From Chryseobacterium sp. OSA05B (lineage in GTDB: Bacteria; Bacteroidota; Bacteroidia; Flavobacteriales; Weeksellaceae), in NCBI RefSeq assembly GCF_019970065.1, contig NZ_JAHXYH010000005.1, positions 1 to 64,000 on the forward strand: a stretch of 64,000 nucleotides of DNA, given 5' to 3'. This document shows, in pieces, positions 9,126 through 18,081 of this stretch (positions are counted from its first letter, which is position 1; every line of letters begins with the position of its first letter). Made by a program: the position numbers and the translations under genes. Under the pieces are notes generated by a model that made no database searches, was not told the origin of the DNA, and worked only from the letters and a program-made list of their open reading frames with translations.

Positions 9126-11432
9126 CTAACCGTTGTTCTTTTCAGAATTTTTCTTTTCTCTTCTCTGAGCATCAAGTACTGCTACCGTCGCTAAGTTTAC
9201 GATTTCATCTACACTTGAACGCATCTGTAAAACATGTACCGGCTGCTTTAATCCCATAAGGATTGGCCCGATTACCTGAGCTACTTTCATTCCTCTGATG
9301 ATCTTGTAAGAAAGATTAGCACTTTCAAGATTCGGGAAAACGAATGTATTGGCAGGCGTAGTTCCTAATTTGGAGAATGGATAGTCACTCAAATGATCTG
9401 CATTCATAGCAAAATCAGGCTGGATTTCACCATCAACAACCATTTTAGGATATTTCTCGTGAAGGATGCTTACTGCTTTCGCTACTTTTTTGGAAGTCTC
9501 GGAAATCGCTGCAAAGTTTTCGAAACCAAGCATGGCAATTCTAGGCTCTATTGCGAAAGATTTTACTGTAATTTCTGCCATTTTTGCAATATTCACAAGG
9601 TCTTCTGCAGTAGGATTCTGATTGATAGATGTATCAGCAAAGAAAATAGGTTTTTTTTCTGAAAGGATCATCATCATCGCCGCTATCTTATCTACCCCTT
9701 TGTCTTTTTCTATCACTTCCAAAACAGGACGAAGCACTGACGTATAGTTTTTAGAAAAACCAACGATAAGACCGTCTGTATCTCCGTGTCTCAACATCAA
9801 AGGACCAAAATAATCTCTCTGGCGTACATATCTTTTCGCCTTGTATTCGTTCATTCCTTTTCTCTGACGAAGTTTCCAAAGGGTTTCTCTGTATCTCTTT
9901 CTGTTTTCCTTCTGATCATCATCGCTTGGATCAATAATCGGAATATCCAGACTGATACCGAAACGCTCCATCTGTTCTTTGATGTATTTTTTATCTCCTA
10001 AAAGACTTGGGAAGGCAATTCCTTCTTCGTAAAGGATCTGCGCTGCTTTCAGTACATTGTATTCTTCAGCATTTCCTAAAGTGATTCTCTTAGGATTGGA
10101 TTTGGCACGACTCTGCATCATTCTTACCAACTTCTCGTCTCTTCCCATTCTGTCAAGCAGCTGGTTTTCGTACTCTTCGAAGTCTTCAATCGTTTTTCTG
10201 GCGATACCGCTTTCAATCGCTGCCTTTGCCACAGCACTTGATACTTTGGTGATCAGTCTGTTATCAAACGGTTTTGGAATAAAATATTCTCTTCCAAACT
10301 GTAAATTCTGAACATTATACGCAAGAATCACTGCTTCAGGTACTGGTTCTTTCGCAAGATCTGCGATGGCGTGTACCGCAGCCAGCTTCATTTCTTCATT
10401 GATTCCTTTCGCCTGAACATCCAATGCACCACGGAAAATGTAAGGGAATCCCAATACATTGTTCACCTGGTTAGGATAGTCGCTTCTTCCGGTTGCCATG
10501 ATCACGTCTTTACGGGTTTCAAGAGCAAGATCGTAAGCGATCTCAGGATCCGGGTTCGCCAAAGCAAAAACGATAGGATTCTCATTCATGCTGGAAAGCA
10601 TTTCCGGAGTCATTACGTTTCCTTTTGACAATCCGATGAAAACATCTGAACCTTTTACGGCATCTTCCAGTGTCTCGATATCGGTATTGGCAATGAAATC
10701 TATTTTTTCAGGGGTAAGATTTTCTCTTTTATGATTGATTACTCCTTTACTGTCGCACATTAAAACATTTTCTCTCTTCAAACCTAAAGAAATGTATAAG
10801 TTGGTACATGCAATGGCAGCCGCTCCGGCTCCGTTCACAACCATTTTTACTTCACCGATATTTTTACCGGCGATCTGAAGGGAGTTGATCAGTGCGGCAG
10901 CTGAAATAATAGCTGTTCCGTGCTGGTCATCGTGCATCAAAGGAATATCAAGCTCTTCTTTCAGTTTCTGCTCAATATAGAAAGCCTCAGGTGCTTTGAT
11001 ATCTTCAAGGTTGATTCCTCCGAATGTAGGAGCAATTCCTTTTACAATCTGGATAAATTTGTCCGGATCTTTTTCATCGATCTCAATATCAAAGACATTG
11101 ATGTCTGCAAAGATCTTAAACAAAAGACCTTTTCCTTCCATTACCGGTTTTGAAGCTTCAGCTCCGATATCACCAAGACCTAATACAGCCGTTCCGTTGG
11201 AAATTACAGCTACCAGGTTTCCTTTTCCTGTGTAGTCATAAACGGTTTCCGGCTTCTCGTGGATCTCCATACAAGGAACTGCCACCCCTGGTGAGTATGC
11301 CAATGATAAATCTCTTTGAGAAGAGTGAGGCTTCGAAGGGATAACTTCGATCTTTCCTTTAGGTTCGGCTTTATGATAATCTAACGCGGCCTGATTAAAG
11401 TTCTTTTCGTCGCGGTGGGTTTTACTTGACAT
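9126..11432 (-). CDS. maeB: NADP-dependent malic enzyme with phosphotransacetylase-like domain
   Basis: Oxidative decarboxylation of malate to pyruvate with NADPH production. The 768-residue product is the large, two-part bacterial form: an N-terminal malic enzyme module (about 1-430, with SPGVAVPC, the metal/substrate region MHDDQHGTA and the nucleotide-binding VVNGAGAAAIAC) and a C-terminal phosphate acetyl/butyryltransferase-like module (about 440-760), which in this family is regulatory rather than catalytic. Starts MSSKTHRDEKNF; the sugar kinase gene ends 17 nt upstream, so the two may share a transcript. Confidence 0.95.
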   Translation of the reverse strand: MSSKTHRDEKNFNQAALDYHKAEPKGKIEVIPSKPHSSQRDLSLAYSPGVAVPCMEIHEKPETVYDYTGKGNLVAVISNGTAVLGLGDIGAEASKPVMEGKGLLFKIFADINVFDIEIDEKDPDKFIQIVKGIAPTFGGINLEDIKAPEAFYIEQKLKEELDIPLMHDDQHGTAIISAAALINSLQIAGKNIGEVKMVVNGAGAAAIACTNLYISLGLKRENVLMCDSKGVINHKRENLTPEKIDFIANTDIETLEDAVKGSDVFIGLSKGNVMTPEMLSSMNENPIVFALANPDPEIAYDLALETRKDVIMATGRSDYPNQVNNVLGFPYIFRGALDVQAKGINEEMKLAAVHAIADLAKEPVPEAVILAYNVQNLQFGREYFIPKPFDNRLITKVSSAVAKAAIESGIARKTIEDFEEYENQLLDRMGRDEKLVRMMQSRAKSNPKRITLGNAEEYNVLKAAQILYEEGIAFPSLLGDKKYIKEQMERFGISLDIPIIDPSDDDQKENRKRYRETLWKLRQRKGMNEYKAKRYVRQRDYFGPLMLRHGDTDGLIVGFSKNYTSVLRPVLEVIEKDKGVDKIAAMMMILSEKKPIFFADTSINQNPTAEDLVNIAKMAEITVKSFAIEPRIAMLGFENFAAISETSKKVAKAVSILHEKYPKMVVDGEIQPDFAMNADHLSDYPFSKLGTTPANTFVFPNLESANLSYKIIRGMKVAQVIGPILMGLKQPVHVLQMRSSVDEIVNLATVAVLDAQRREKKNSEKNNG

Positions 11433-11448
11433 AGAATTTTGTTTTTTA

Positions 11449-12300
11449 TTAAAGTATATACTTAATATGGTAGTCTACTAAACTTTCGATGGGTTTCTGG
11501 ACAACATGTCCTACATTTAACTGAAACTCTTCCGCTACAGAACGGAGAGTATCTTCATAATAATACGCAATAGAGCCGATGAAATTAATCTCGGCATCTT
11601 TTGATTCTTTATAAGGAATGACCTGGTATTCGAAGAAGTTTTTCATTTCCTCGTATACCATATCTTTAAAGTAAGGATGATTCTTTCTTTCGATGACAAA
11701 TTTATTGAAATCCGCCAGCCATGCGTTTGGTCTTGAACTGTGATACATATTTTTCAAAGCCTCTTCTATCTTCAACCCGTAACTCTGTTCAAATTCAGTA
11801 TGAAGATCTTCCGGCAGTTTTTTCATAAAATATCTTCGCACCAGCTGTTTTCCAATGGCGCTTCCGCTTCCTTCATCTCCCATCAGGAAACCAAGGGAAG
11901 GCAATTCTATTTTAATGTTTTTACCGTCGAAATAACATGAATTGGATCCGGTTCCCAGAATACACACAACAGCAGGTTTTCCACTGTAGGCAGCATAGGC
12001 AGCAGCCACAAGATCCTCCCTCACAACGATTTCAGCTTTTGTGAATACTTTTTTCAATTCCTCTTCAATGGTTTCGCAGTTTTTTTTCACACCACATCCG
12101 GAACCGTAGAAGAAAATTTTCGTGATGGAGTTTTTGACCAATATAAGGCTGCTGTTCTTTTCTATTTCAGGAACGATCAGTTCTCTGTTGATAAAATTAG
12201 GATTAAAGCCGATAGTTTCTGTTTTTAAAAACACTTTTTTAAAGTCATCAAGTATCACCCAATCTGATTTGGTAGAACCACTATCAACAATAGCAACCAT
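11449..12300 (-). CDS. BadF/BadG/BcrA-type kinase, probable N-acetylglucosamine kinase
   Basis: ASKHA-fold ATPase of 283 residues, most like bacterial N-acetylglucosamine kinases. The phosphate-1 loop is at the N-terminus (MVAIVDSGSTKSDW), an adenosine-type loop is at CILGTGSNSCYFDG, and GFLMGDEGSGSAIGK is the family signature around the sugar site. It would phosphorylate GlcNAc from cell-wall or chitin turnover; the substrate assignment is by family. It lies just upstream of maeB on the same strand. Confidence 0.85.
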   Translation of the reverse strand: MVAIVDSGSTKSDWVILDDFKKVFLKTETIGFNPNFINRELIVPEIEKNSSLILVKNSITKIFFYGSGCGVKKNCETIEEELKKVFTKAEIVVREDLVAAAYAAYSGKPAVVCILGTGSNSCYFDGKNIKIELPSLGFLMGDEGSGSAIGKQLVRRYFMKKLPEDLHTEFEQSYGLKIEEALKNMYHSSRPNAWLADFNKFVIERKNHPYFKDMVYEEMKNFFEYQVIPYKESKDAEINFIGSIAYYYEDTLRSVAEEFQLNVGHVVQKPIESLVDYHIKYIL

Positions 12301-12375
12301 ATATTACATTTTAGTTTAAGGATGCTAAATTATGAATTTATCTTTAAATAGCGTTTAAAAACAGACTGGAAGCTT

Positions 12376-12639
12376 CTAATGTTTTATATCAGCTTTTTGA
12401 TTGTTAAACTTGATGAGCCAGTCTTCGATTTCATCCTCCAGATAAGAACTCTGAAGCATGATGGCGTTAATAAAATCATCCGGCACAGGTTGGTCTGTGG
12501 AGTTTTCAAGGTTCCACAATTCATCTGCCATATTTTCATACTCTGAATACACTCTTTTGAAGCGGGAATTCTCTCTCTCAAGAGCCTCAATATTTTTTTG
12601 CTGAAGCTGGAATTTTCTGTATTTGTTTTGACTTTTCAT
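12376..12639 (-). CDS. small coiled-coil hypothetical protein
   Basis: 87-residue, strongly charged protein of unknown function. It starts with a basic segment (KSQNKYRKFQLQQKN), continues as a helical, probably coiled-coil region rich in Glu, and ends acidic around LEDEIEDW. No signal peptide or membrane segment. It stands alone upstream of the sugar kinase. The start at 12639 is supported by the absence of a longer option. Confidence 0.6.
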   Translation of the reverse strand: MKSQNKYRKFQLQQKNIEALERENSRFKRVYSEYENMADELWNLENSTDQPVPDDFINAIMLQSSYLEDEIEDWLIKFNNQKADIKH

Positions 12640-13156
12640 ACAAATATTGTTATAGTTTGGGTCGTGAAAATTAAGGTATTATGCGTTAGGGCGCACATTC
12701 CAAGATAGAAAAAACCATCAACACAAGAAGTTGAAAATGAATTTATTATCAGGTTATAATTACATCATTCAGAAGAATAAATTTAGAAATTATTTTGATT
12801 CAAAAAAATTATTTAACAACTTTTTTCATTGTTTAACATATGCTTATCACAATATTTGCGACCCTAAAATTCCGGATCATCTTCAATCCCTTTTGCTTAC
12901 AACGATTATCCTTTTTATCTGCTATCTGTGAAATAATCATAAAGTAATTTTCCGCCTTATTCCGATCATTATCAGAAACCGTTCAAAAAAGTACGTTATA
13001 TCATATGGGTATACAGATTCCCCTTTATCCTCCGTACAAAACACACCTGTATTGAGTTAAAAATCAACAGAATACATTCCTTTTCTATTTTAAAATAATC
13101 TTTTATTCTTACATTATTGACATATAATTATAAATTTGCACTTTCATATATATTGA
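12640..13156. other. gene-free divergent intergenic region
   Basis: About 520 nt between divergent genes. A 66-codon frame at 12731-12931 (+) is AT-rich, low in complexity and has no family resemblance, so I do not call it a gene. The only clear signal is the promoter element at 13131. Confidence 0.6.
13131..13138 (+). promoter_or_regulatory. -7 element upstream of the GtrA-like gene
   Basis: TAAATTTG matches TAnnTTTG and lies 18 nt before the ATG at 13157. No TTG at 19 nt upstream, so the -33 box is weak or absent. Confidence 0.5.
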
Positions 13157-13615
13157 ATGAGAGAATTACTAATACGCCAGAAACAGGTTTTGTTCTTCAT
13201 TATAGCCGGAGGGCTCAGCGCTATTGTAGAAATTGGAAGCTTCAAAGCTTTCAGTACCTACCTGCCGCATTTTTTCGCTGGAGAAACCAATTTTCACGGC
13301 ATCCACTATCCTTTGAGTAACATTTTCTCTACCAGCTGCGGAATCATTACCAATTATTTTCTAAGCATCTGGTTTGTCTTTGAAAGGGGAAAACATTCCA
13401 AAAGCAAAGAATTCGCCTACTTCATGGGTGTTTCTTTTGTATCAACCTTACTGAGCTTAGGCTTTTTTCAGATTTTCTACAGCTTTATATTTAAGGACAA
13501 TATCAATTTAATTTTTTATACCTTAAGCCCTGAAATGATCAGTAAGATCGCTGCGATTCTACTGGTATCCATTCTGAATTATTCAGTGAAAAAGAAAGTA
13601 ATTTTTAACGGTTAA
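13157..13615 (+). CDS. GtrA-like membrane protein
   Basis: 152-residue protein of the GtrA family: four hydrophobic segments, beginning RQKQVLFFIIAGGLSAIVEI and ending with a conserved last helix followed by the basic tail SVKKKVIFNG. Members are thought to help move or accept lipid-linked sugars for cell-surface polysaccharide; specific role unknown here. The next gene starts 3 nt after its stop, so the two are surely co-transcribed. Confidence 0.9.
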   Translation: MRELLIRQKQVLFFIIAGGLSAIVEIGSFKAFSTYLPHFFAGETNFHGIHYPLSNIFSTSCGIITNYFLSIWFVFERGKHSKSKEFAYFMGVSFVSTLLSLGFFQIFYSFIFKDNINLIFYTLSPEMISKIAAILLVSILNYSVKKKVIFNG

Positions 13616-13618
13616 GCG

Positions 13619-14347
13619 GTGACAAAAATTTTAAATTATCTTTGGAGATTCTGGCTGCTGCTCTTGGCGTTTGTCTTAACAGTCACACTGGGAATCCCTG
13701 TCTATATTTTATCCTTTAGTAAAAAGCATTACAAATACGCGTACAAATTCATCCGCATCTGGTGTTTCGGGATGTTCTACGGTATGGGTCTGAGGTATGA
13801 TCTCACCCATCTTTCCGACCATAAAAAAGACAAAAGCAAACCTTACGTTTTCATTTCGAACCATACTTCGATTATGGATATCATGCTTACCTGTATCCTG
13901 ATGCCTGACCATCCGATCTGTTTTGTGGGCAAAAAAGAACTGGTAAAGATCCCGATTTTCGGTACCATATATAAAAGGATATGTGTGATGGTAGATCGAG
14001 GCAGCGCAAGAAGCCGGGCAGATGTCTACAGAAGATGTGCAGAGAAAATGGAAGAAGGCAACAGCATCGCCATATTTCCAGAAGGCGGTGTACCGGATGA
14101 CACTTCTATTGTTCTGGATGAATTCAAAGATGGAGCATTTACTTTATCTTCCAAACACAACTCTCCGATCACCGTTTATACTTTTGTAGGACTGAAGGAA
14201 ATTTTCCCTTTCGACAGTACCAAAGGCTATCCAGGCCGTGTAAAAGTCTATTTCAACGGAATCATGGAGCCTTCCGATTCTCCAAAAGACCTAAAAACAG
14301 AGGCTTACAAAGAAATAAAAAAAACGCTGCTGGAACACTCTATATAA
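13619..14347 (+). CDS. 1-acyl-sn-glycerol-3-phosphate acyltransferase family protein
   Basis: PlsC-type acyltransferase of phospholipid synthesis, 242 residues, with an N-terminal membrane anchor (about 7-30), the catalytic NHTSIMD (HX4D form) and the FPEGG glycerophosphate-binding motif. It starts with GTG at 13619, 3 nt after the GtrA-like stop; no ATG is available near the N-terminus. It could act on lysophosphatidic acid or another acyl acceptor. Confidence 0.92.
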   Translation: MTKILNYLWRFWLLLLAFVLTVTLGIPVYILSFSKKHYKYAYKFIRIWCFGMFYGMGLRYDLTHLSDHKKDKSKPYVFISNHTSIMDIMLTCILMPDHPICFVGKKELVKIPIFGTIYKRICVMVDRGSARSRADVYRRCAEKMEEGNSIAIFPEGGVPDDTSIVLDEFKDGAFTLSSKHNSPITVYTFVGLKEIFPFDSTKGYPGRVKVYFNGIMEPSDSPKDLKTEAYKEIKKTLLEHSI

Positions 14348-14357
14348 AAGAAATAGT

Positions 14358-14365
14358 TATATTTG
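14358..14365 (+). promoter_or_regulatory. -7 element for the MFS transporter
   Basis: TATATTTG matches TAnnTTTG and lies 21 nt before the ATG at 14387. It overlaps the alternative TTG start at 14363, which argues against that longer start. Confidence 0.5.
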
Positions 14366-14386
14366 TTTGCGAAATTTTTAACAAAC

Positions 14387-16156
14387 ATGTCTAAAACAAA
14401 TCAACCGACTAATTACCCTGCACTATACACGCTGGTGCTTGTATTTTTTTTCTGGGGTTTTATTGCAGCCGGCAATAGTATTTTTATCCCTTTCTGTAAA
14501 AACTATTTTTCCCTTGACCAGTTTCAGTCCCAATTAATAGACTTTGCGTTTTATACGGCCTATTTCTTAGGAGCACTGTTGCTGTTCATATCCAGTACCA
14601 TCAAAGGTATTGATATCATAGGAAAATGGGGCTACAAGAGGAGTATCGTATACGGACTGCTGCTGTCAGCCATTGGAGCTGCCATTATGATCTTAGCTGT
14701 TAAAGCCAATGTGTATTACGGAATGCTTATCGGGCTTTTCGTTGTAGCCTTAGGTTTTTCTATCCAACAGACGGCTGCCAACCCTTTTGCCGTCCTTTTG
14801 GGAGACCCGAAAACAGGAGCGAGCAGGCAGAATTTAGCCGGGGGAATCAACTCTTTTGGAACATCCATCGGGCCCATCATTGTAGGTCTTGCGCTTTTCG
14901 GAACGACTGCGACGGTAGATGACGATCAGATCAAACACCTGGCGCTGGATAAAGTAATTTTACTTTACACTGCCGTAGGAGCCCTGTTTCTAATTGCTGC
15001 CGGAGTCTTCTATTTTTCTAAAAAACTTCCGGACGGGATCTCAACTGAGCCTATGGAAAAAGCTGGAAAAGCAAGAAAAACCCTTATAGCGATGACCATC
15101 CTGGTGATCTTATTCTTTATTCCGGTATTCAGCAGCTACAACTCTGATGAAGCCAAGAAAATTGAAGCATTGGGTAATGAAATTTCAGTCCTTGACACAA
15201 ATCTGAAGAAAGAAACAGACGCTGCAAAAACAGCTGAATACACGACACAGATCGCTACCAAGAAAACAGAACTTGAAACCATAAAACATCCTCTTGAGAA
15301 AGAGAGAATGATCTATCTCGGAGGAGCATTACTTTCCGTTATTGTATGTCTTATTTTCGCCAACACCAGTTCGAAAAAGAATCCGGACGGTTGGGGCGCA
15401 ATGAAATATCCACAGCTTGTGTTGGGAATGATTGCCATTCTGTGCTACGTGGGAGTGGAAGTGGCGATAGGAAGTAATCTGGGTGAGCTTCTAAGTACCC
15501 CTGCGTTCGGCGGTCATCAATCCTCGGATCTTGCTCCGTACATTTCGATGTATTGGGGAAGTTTGATGATCGGAAGATGGACTGGTGCTATTGCCGTATT
15601 CAATCTTAATAAACAACAACAAACCATTGCTACCATTGTGGTTCCTTTTGTGGCATTCCTTGTCATTATCGGTATCAATACCATTGCACAAAAAGATATG
15701 TCACATCTTTATTTCTATGCGATCTGTATTGCTATTCAGGTAATCTTATTCCTGATTAGTAAAAACAAACCTGCTACTACATTGACGATTTTTGGTCTGT
15801 TTGGAGTGATTGCAATGATCGTAGGACTTCTTACCACAGGAAACATCGCTATTTATGCATTCCTTTCCGGAGGTCTTGCCTGTAGTATCATGTGGCCGTC
15901 TATCTTTACGTTAGCCATTACAGGTTTAGGAAAGTATACCGCTCAGGGATCTGCATTCTTAGTAATGATGATCTTAGGTGGTGGTATTATCCCGCCACTA
16001 CAGGGGAAACTGTCTGATATTATCGGAATTCACAATTCATATTTTATTCCGGTGCTTTGTTTTGCGTATATTGCATTATTCGCATACATAACCAAAAAGG
16101 CTTTGTCTAAACAAGGAATCAATGTTGATATTTTAGAATCTGATGGAGGTCACTAA
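14387..16156 (+). CDS. sugar MFS transporter (FHS family) with internal coiled-coil insert
   Basis: Major facilitator transporter resembling the fucose/glucose-galactose H+ symporter group: FFFWGFIAAGNSIFIPFCK in helix 1, many hydrophobic segments, and QTAANPFAVLLG before helix 5. The substrate is probably a sugar. Unusually, the central part carries an extra hydrophilic stretch (about 255-310, with EIEALGNEISVLDTNLKK-like heptads) followed by another membrane helix, making it about 589 residues instead of the usual 400-450. Start at 14387 (MSKTNQP) is chosen over TTG 14363. Its stop overlaps the next gene. Confidence 0.88.
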   Translation: MSKTNQPTNYPALYTLVLVFFFWGFIAAGNSIFIPFCKNYFSLDQFQSQLIDFAFYTAYFLGALLLFISSTIKGIDIIGKWGYKRSIVYGLLLSAIGAAIMILAVKANVYYGMLIGLFVVALGFSIQQTAANPFAVLLGDPKTGASRQNLAGGINSFGTSIGPIIVGLALFGTTATVDDDQIKHLALDKVILLYTAVGALFLIAAGVFYFSKKLPDGISTEPMEKAGKARKTLIAMTILVILFFIPVFSSYNSDEAKKIEALGNEISVLDTNLKKETDAAKTAEYTTQIATKKTELETIKHPLEKERMIYLGGALLSVIVCLIFANTSSKKNPDGWGAMKYPQLVLGMIAILCYVGVEVAIGSNLGELLSTPAFGGHQSSDLAPYISMYWGSLMIGRWTGAIAVFNLNKQQQTIATIVVPFVAFLVIIGINTIAQKDMSHLYFYAICIAIQVILFLISKNKPATTLTIFGLFGVIAMIVGLLTTGNIAIYAFLSGGLACSIMWPSIFTLAITGLGKYTAQGSAFLVMMILGGGIIPPLQGKLSDIIGIHNSYFIPVLCFAYIALFAYITKKALSKQGINVDILESDGGH

Positions 16157-17204
16157 TACAACAAAAAAAATATATAAGAAAAGATTTTGGGCAGGTGGAT
16201 TACTTGCCCAATTTCTTTTGTTCTATGCGTTCTCCAAGTCAAAAACAATGATCTCGTTTTTCGAATGGTTCTTTGAACTTCAGAAAAACATTCATCAATT
16301 GCTTTTCAGCTGGATCCCATTTTCTTTCGGCGATCTTATCTATATTCTTTTGGGAATTTTTCTTTTATATGGCCTTATACTCTGTTTTAAAAAGAAAAGC
16401 AGAAACCAAGCTCTTTTGAGGCTTCTGGCAGGCATTAATATCTTTTACTTCATCTATCAGATCTGTTGGGGAATGCTGTATTTCCAGACTCCGGTTATCA
16501 AAAAACTTTCCAGTCAGAAAGAACCGGAAATCAACAAGGCAAAGACCTTAGCCCTGCGTTATCTGGAAAAATGCAAAACGACCAGACAATCTGTAATGGA
16601 AGATAAAAACGGAGTATTCATTATCACTGATCTGAAGGCGGTACAAACTGAAATTCTTCAACAACAGACTCTGCTTCCTAAGTCTATCTCAGATAAATAC
16701 GCACCGGAAATCAATGCTTTTAAACCCAGCCTTTTTAAGACTGTCATGAATTTCACAGGTATATTGGGGTATTACAATCCTTTTACGGCAGAAGCACAAT
16801 ACAATAGTGAACTTCCCCACACTTTCATTCCATTTACATCAGCACATGAGAGTTCGCACCAGCTAGGTTTTGCCAGAGAGCAGGAAGCCAATTTCATAGG
16901 CTATCTAATTGGTATTAATGCAAAAAATAAAGACCTGAGATACAGCACTGAATATTTTACGTTAAAAAGTCTTTTAAGATTTATAGTAGGGGAAGATCCT
17001 GCATTTGTAAAGTCTGTTCTTGCCCAATATTCTCCTGCTATGAAAAGAGATAGGCTTTATGAAAGAAGTTTTATTTTCAGACACCAAGGCTGGCTGGATG
17101 ACTTCTTCGGGTTTACGAATAACCTGTTTTTGAAGAGCAACCAACAGGAAGGAGCGGTTACGTACTCTTACTTTATTGATCTCCTTCTGAACTATGAAAA
17201 GTAG
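16143..17204 (+). CDS. DUF3810 membrane protein with zinc-peptidase-like HExxH
   Basis: 353-residue protein of the DUF3810 family, found widely in Bacteroidota. Three hydrophobic segments in the first 110 residues are followed by a soluble domain with AHESSHQLGFAREQEANF, an HExxH-type site followed by a downstream Glu as in gluzincin-like metallopeptidases. Peptidase activity is an inference. The ATG overlaps the MFS stop by 14 nt, implying translational coupling. Confidence 0.88.
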   Translation: MEVTNTTKKIYKKRFWAGGLLAQFLLFYAFSKSKTMISFFEWFFELQKNIHQLLFSWIPFSFGDLIYILLGIFLLYGLILCFKKKSRNQALLRLLAGINIFYFIYQICWGMLYFQTPVIKKLSSQKEPEINKAKTLALRYLEKCKTTRQSVMEDKNGVFIITDLKAVQTEILQQQTLLPKSISDKYAPEINAFKPSLFKTVMNFTGILGYYNPFTAEAQYNSELPHTFIPFTSAHESSHQLGFAREQEANFIGYLIGINAKNKDLRYSTEYFTLKSLLRFIVGEDPAFVKSVLAQYSPAMKRDRLYERSFIFRHQGWLDDFFGFTNNLFLKSNQQEGAVTYSYFIDLLLNYEK

Positions 17205-17216
17205 CCCACAAAAAAA

Positions 17217-17240
17217 GAATCGTATCAGGCGATACGATTC
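17217..17240 (+). terminator. hairpin after the DUF3810 gene
   Basis: Perfect 10-bp stem (17217-17226 with 17231-17240) around AGGC, 12 nt beyond the stop codon and preceded by an A run. There is little T tract on the plus strand, so it may act mainly as an RNA 3'-end stabiliser. Confidence 0.6.
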
Positions 17241-18081
17241 TAAAAACACAAATGATGAAAAAAAATTTATTACCTTGACTTGTTCCCTCATTCAAGGCGA
17301 TGTAAAAGTACAACATATTTTATAAATACAAAAACATTTCCATCCTTTTTTAAAACTTTAAGAAAACTTTATGATTTTTTAAGTTTTTTTGAGTTCATCA
17401 CTGGAAATTAGAATTTTACCAAAACAAATAATCTAATAATAAATCATTATATAAATTTTAGATCCAGTATTAAAAGTGCATAAATTTAAACATTTGTTTA
17501 AGAATTAAATATTTGAATTTTTCGGTATTTTTCCACTACTAAAAATTAGAGTTATTATCTGTAAGTGGGTAAAAATGAAGAAAAAAAAGTAAAAATATAT
17601 TCATCAAAATATATCTCTATTCCGGGATCGGAAGATTTTTTATATTTTAGAATTTTCAAGCTTAAAAAATGCCAATTCTTGTTTTATATTTTTCTTTAAA
17701 ACAACAAAAACCATCTACCTTTTTTGTCTTTCCAAAACTAATAATATTTCATTTCAAAACAGAACTTTTATTTCTATTATAAACTCAGACATATTCTAGA
17801 GTATTCAGCCATAAACGGATCACTACATCGATCGTAATCATTCAAGATTCTACTGTTATAAAATTTTTAAACTACATCCTTCCTGATACCGTGTGACACC
17901 TCTAATCAGACAACTTCTCACCTCTATTTTATTATGGAATCAGCTTTATTTTATACTAAATAATGTAAAAAATACAGTAATATTTACACATAATCAAGCA
18001 TTTAACAAAAGTATATCACTAACAAAAGAAAAAAAATTTGTTTTTTTAAAACATCTGCGTATTTTAGTTAAAAATATTACT
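17241..18081. other. AT-rich region upstream of the peptide export locus
   Basis: About 840 nt of very AT-rich DNA without a convincing gene on either strand. An in-frame extension of the next gene back to a GTG at 17893 encodes a low-complexity, asparagine/lysine-rich stretch and is not believed. I could not find a good TAnnTTTG promoter here. Confidence 0.5.

Noticed and set aside
12731..12931. A 66-codon plus-strand frame in the gap before the GtrA-like gene.
   Set aside because: Low-complexity Asn/Leu/Phe/Lys sequence with no start signal; no promoter nearby in the right place.
17893..18081. GTG-initiated extension of the VKOR-Trx gene by 63 residues.
   Set aside because: The added residues are low in complexity and the ATG at 18082 gives the natural start of the C39-like domain.
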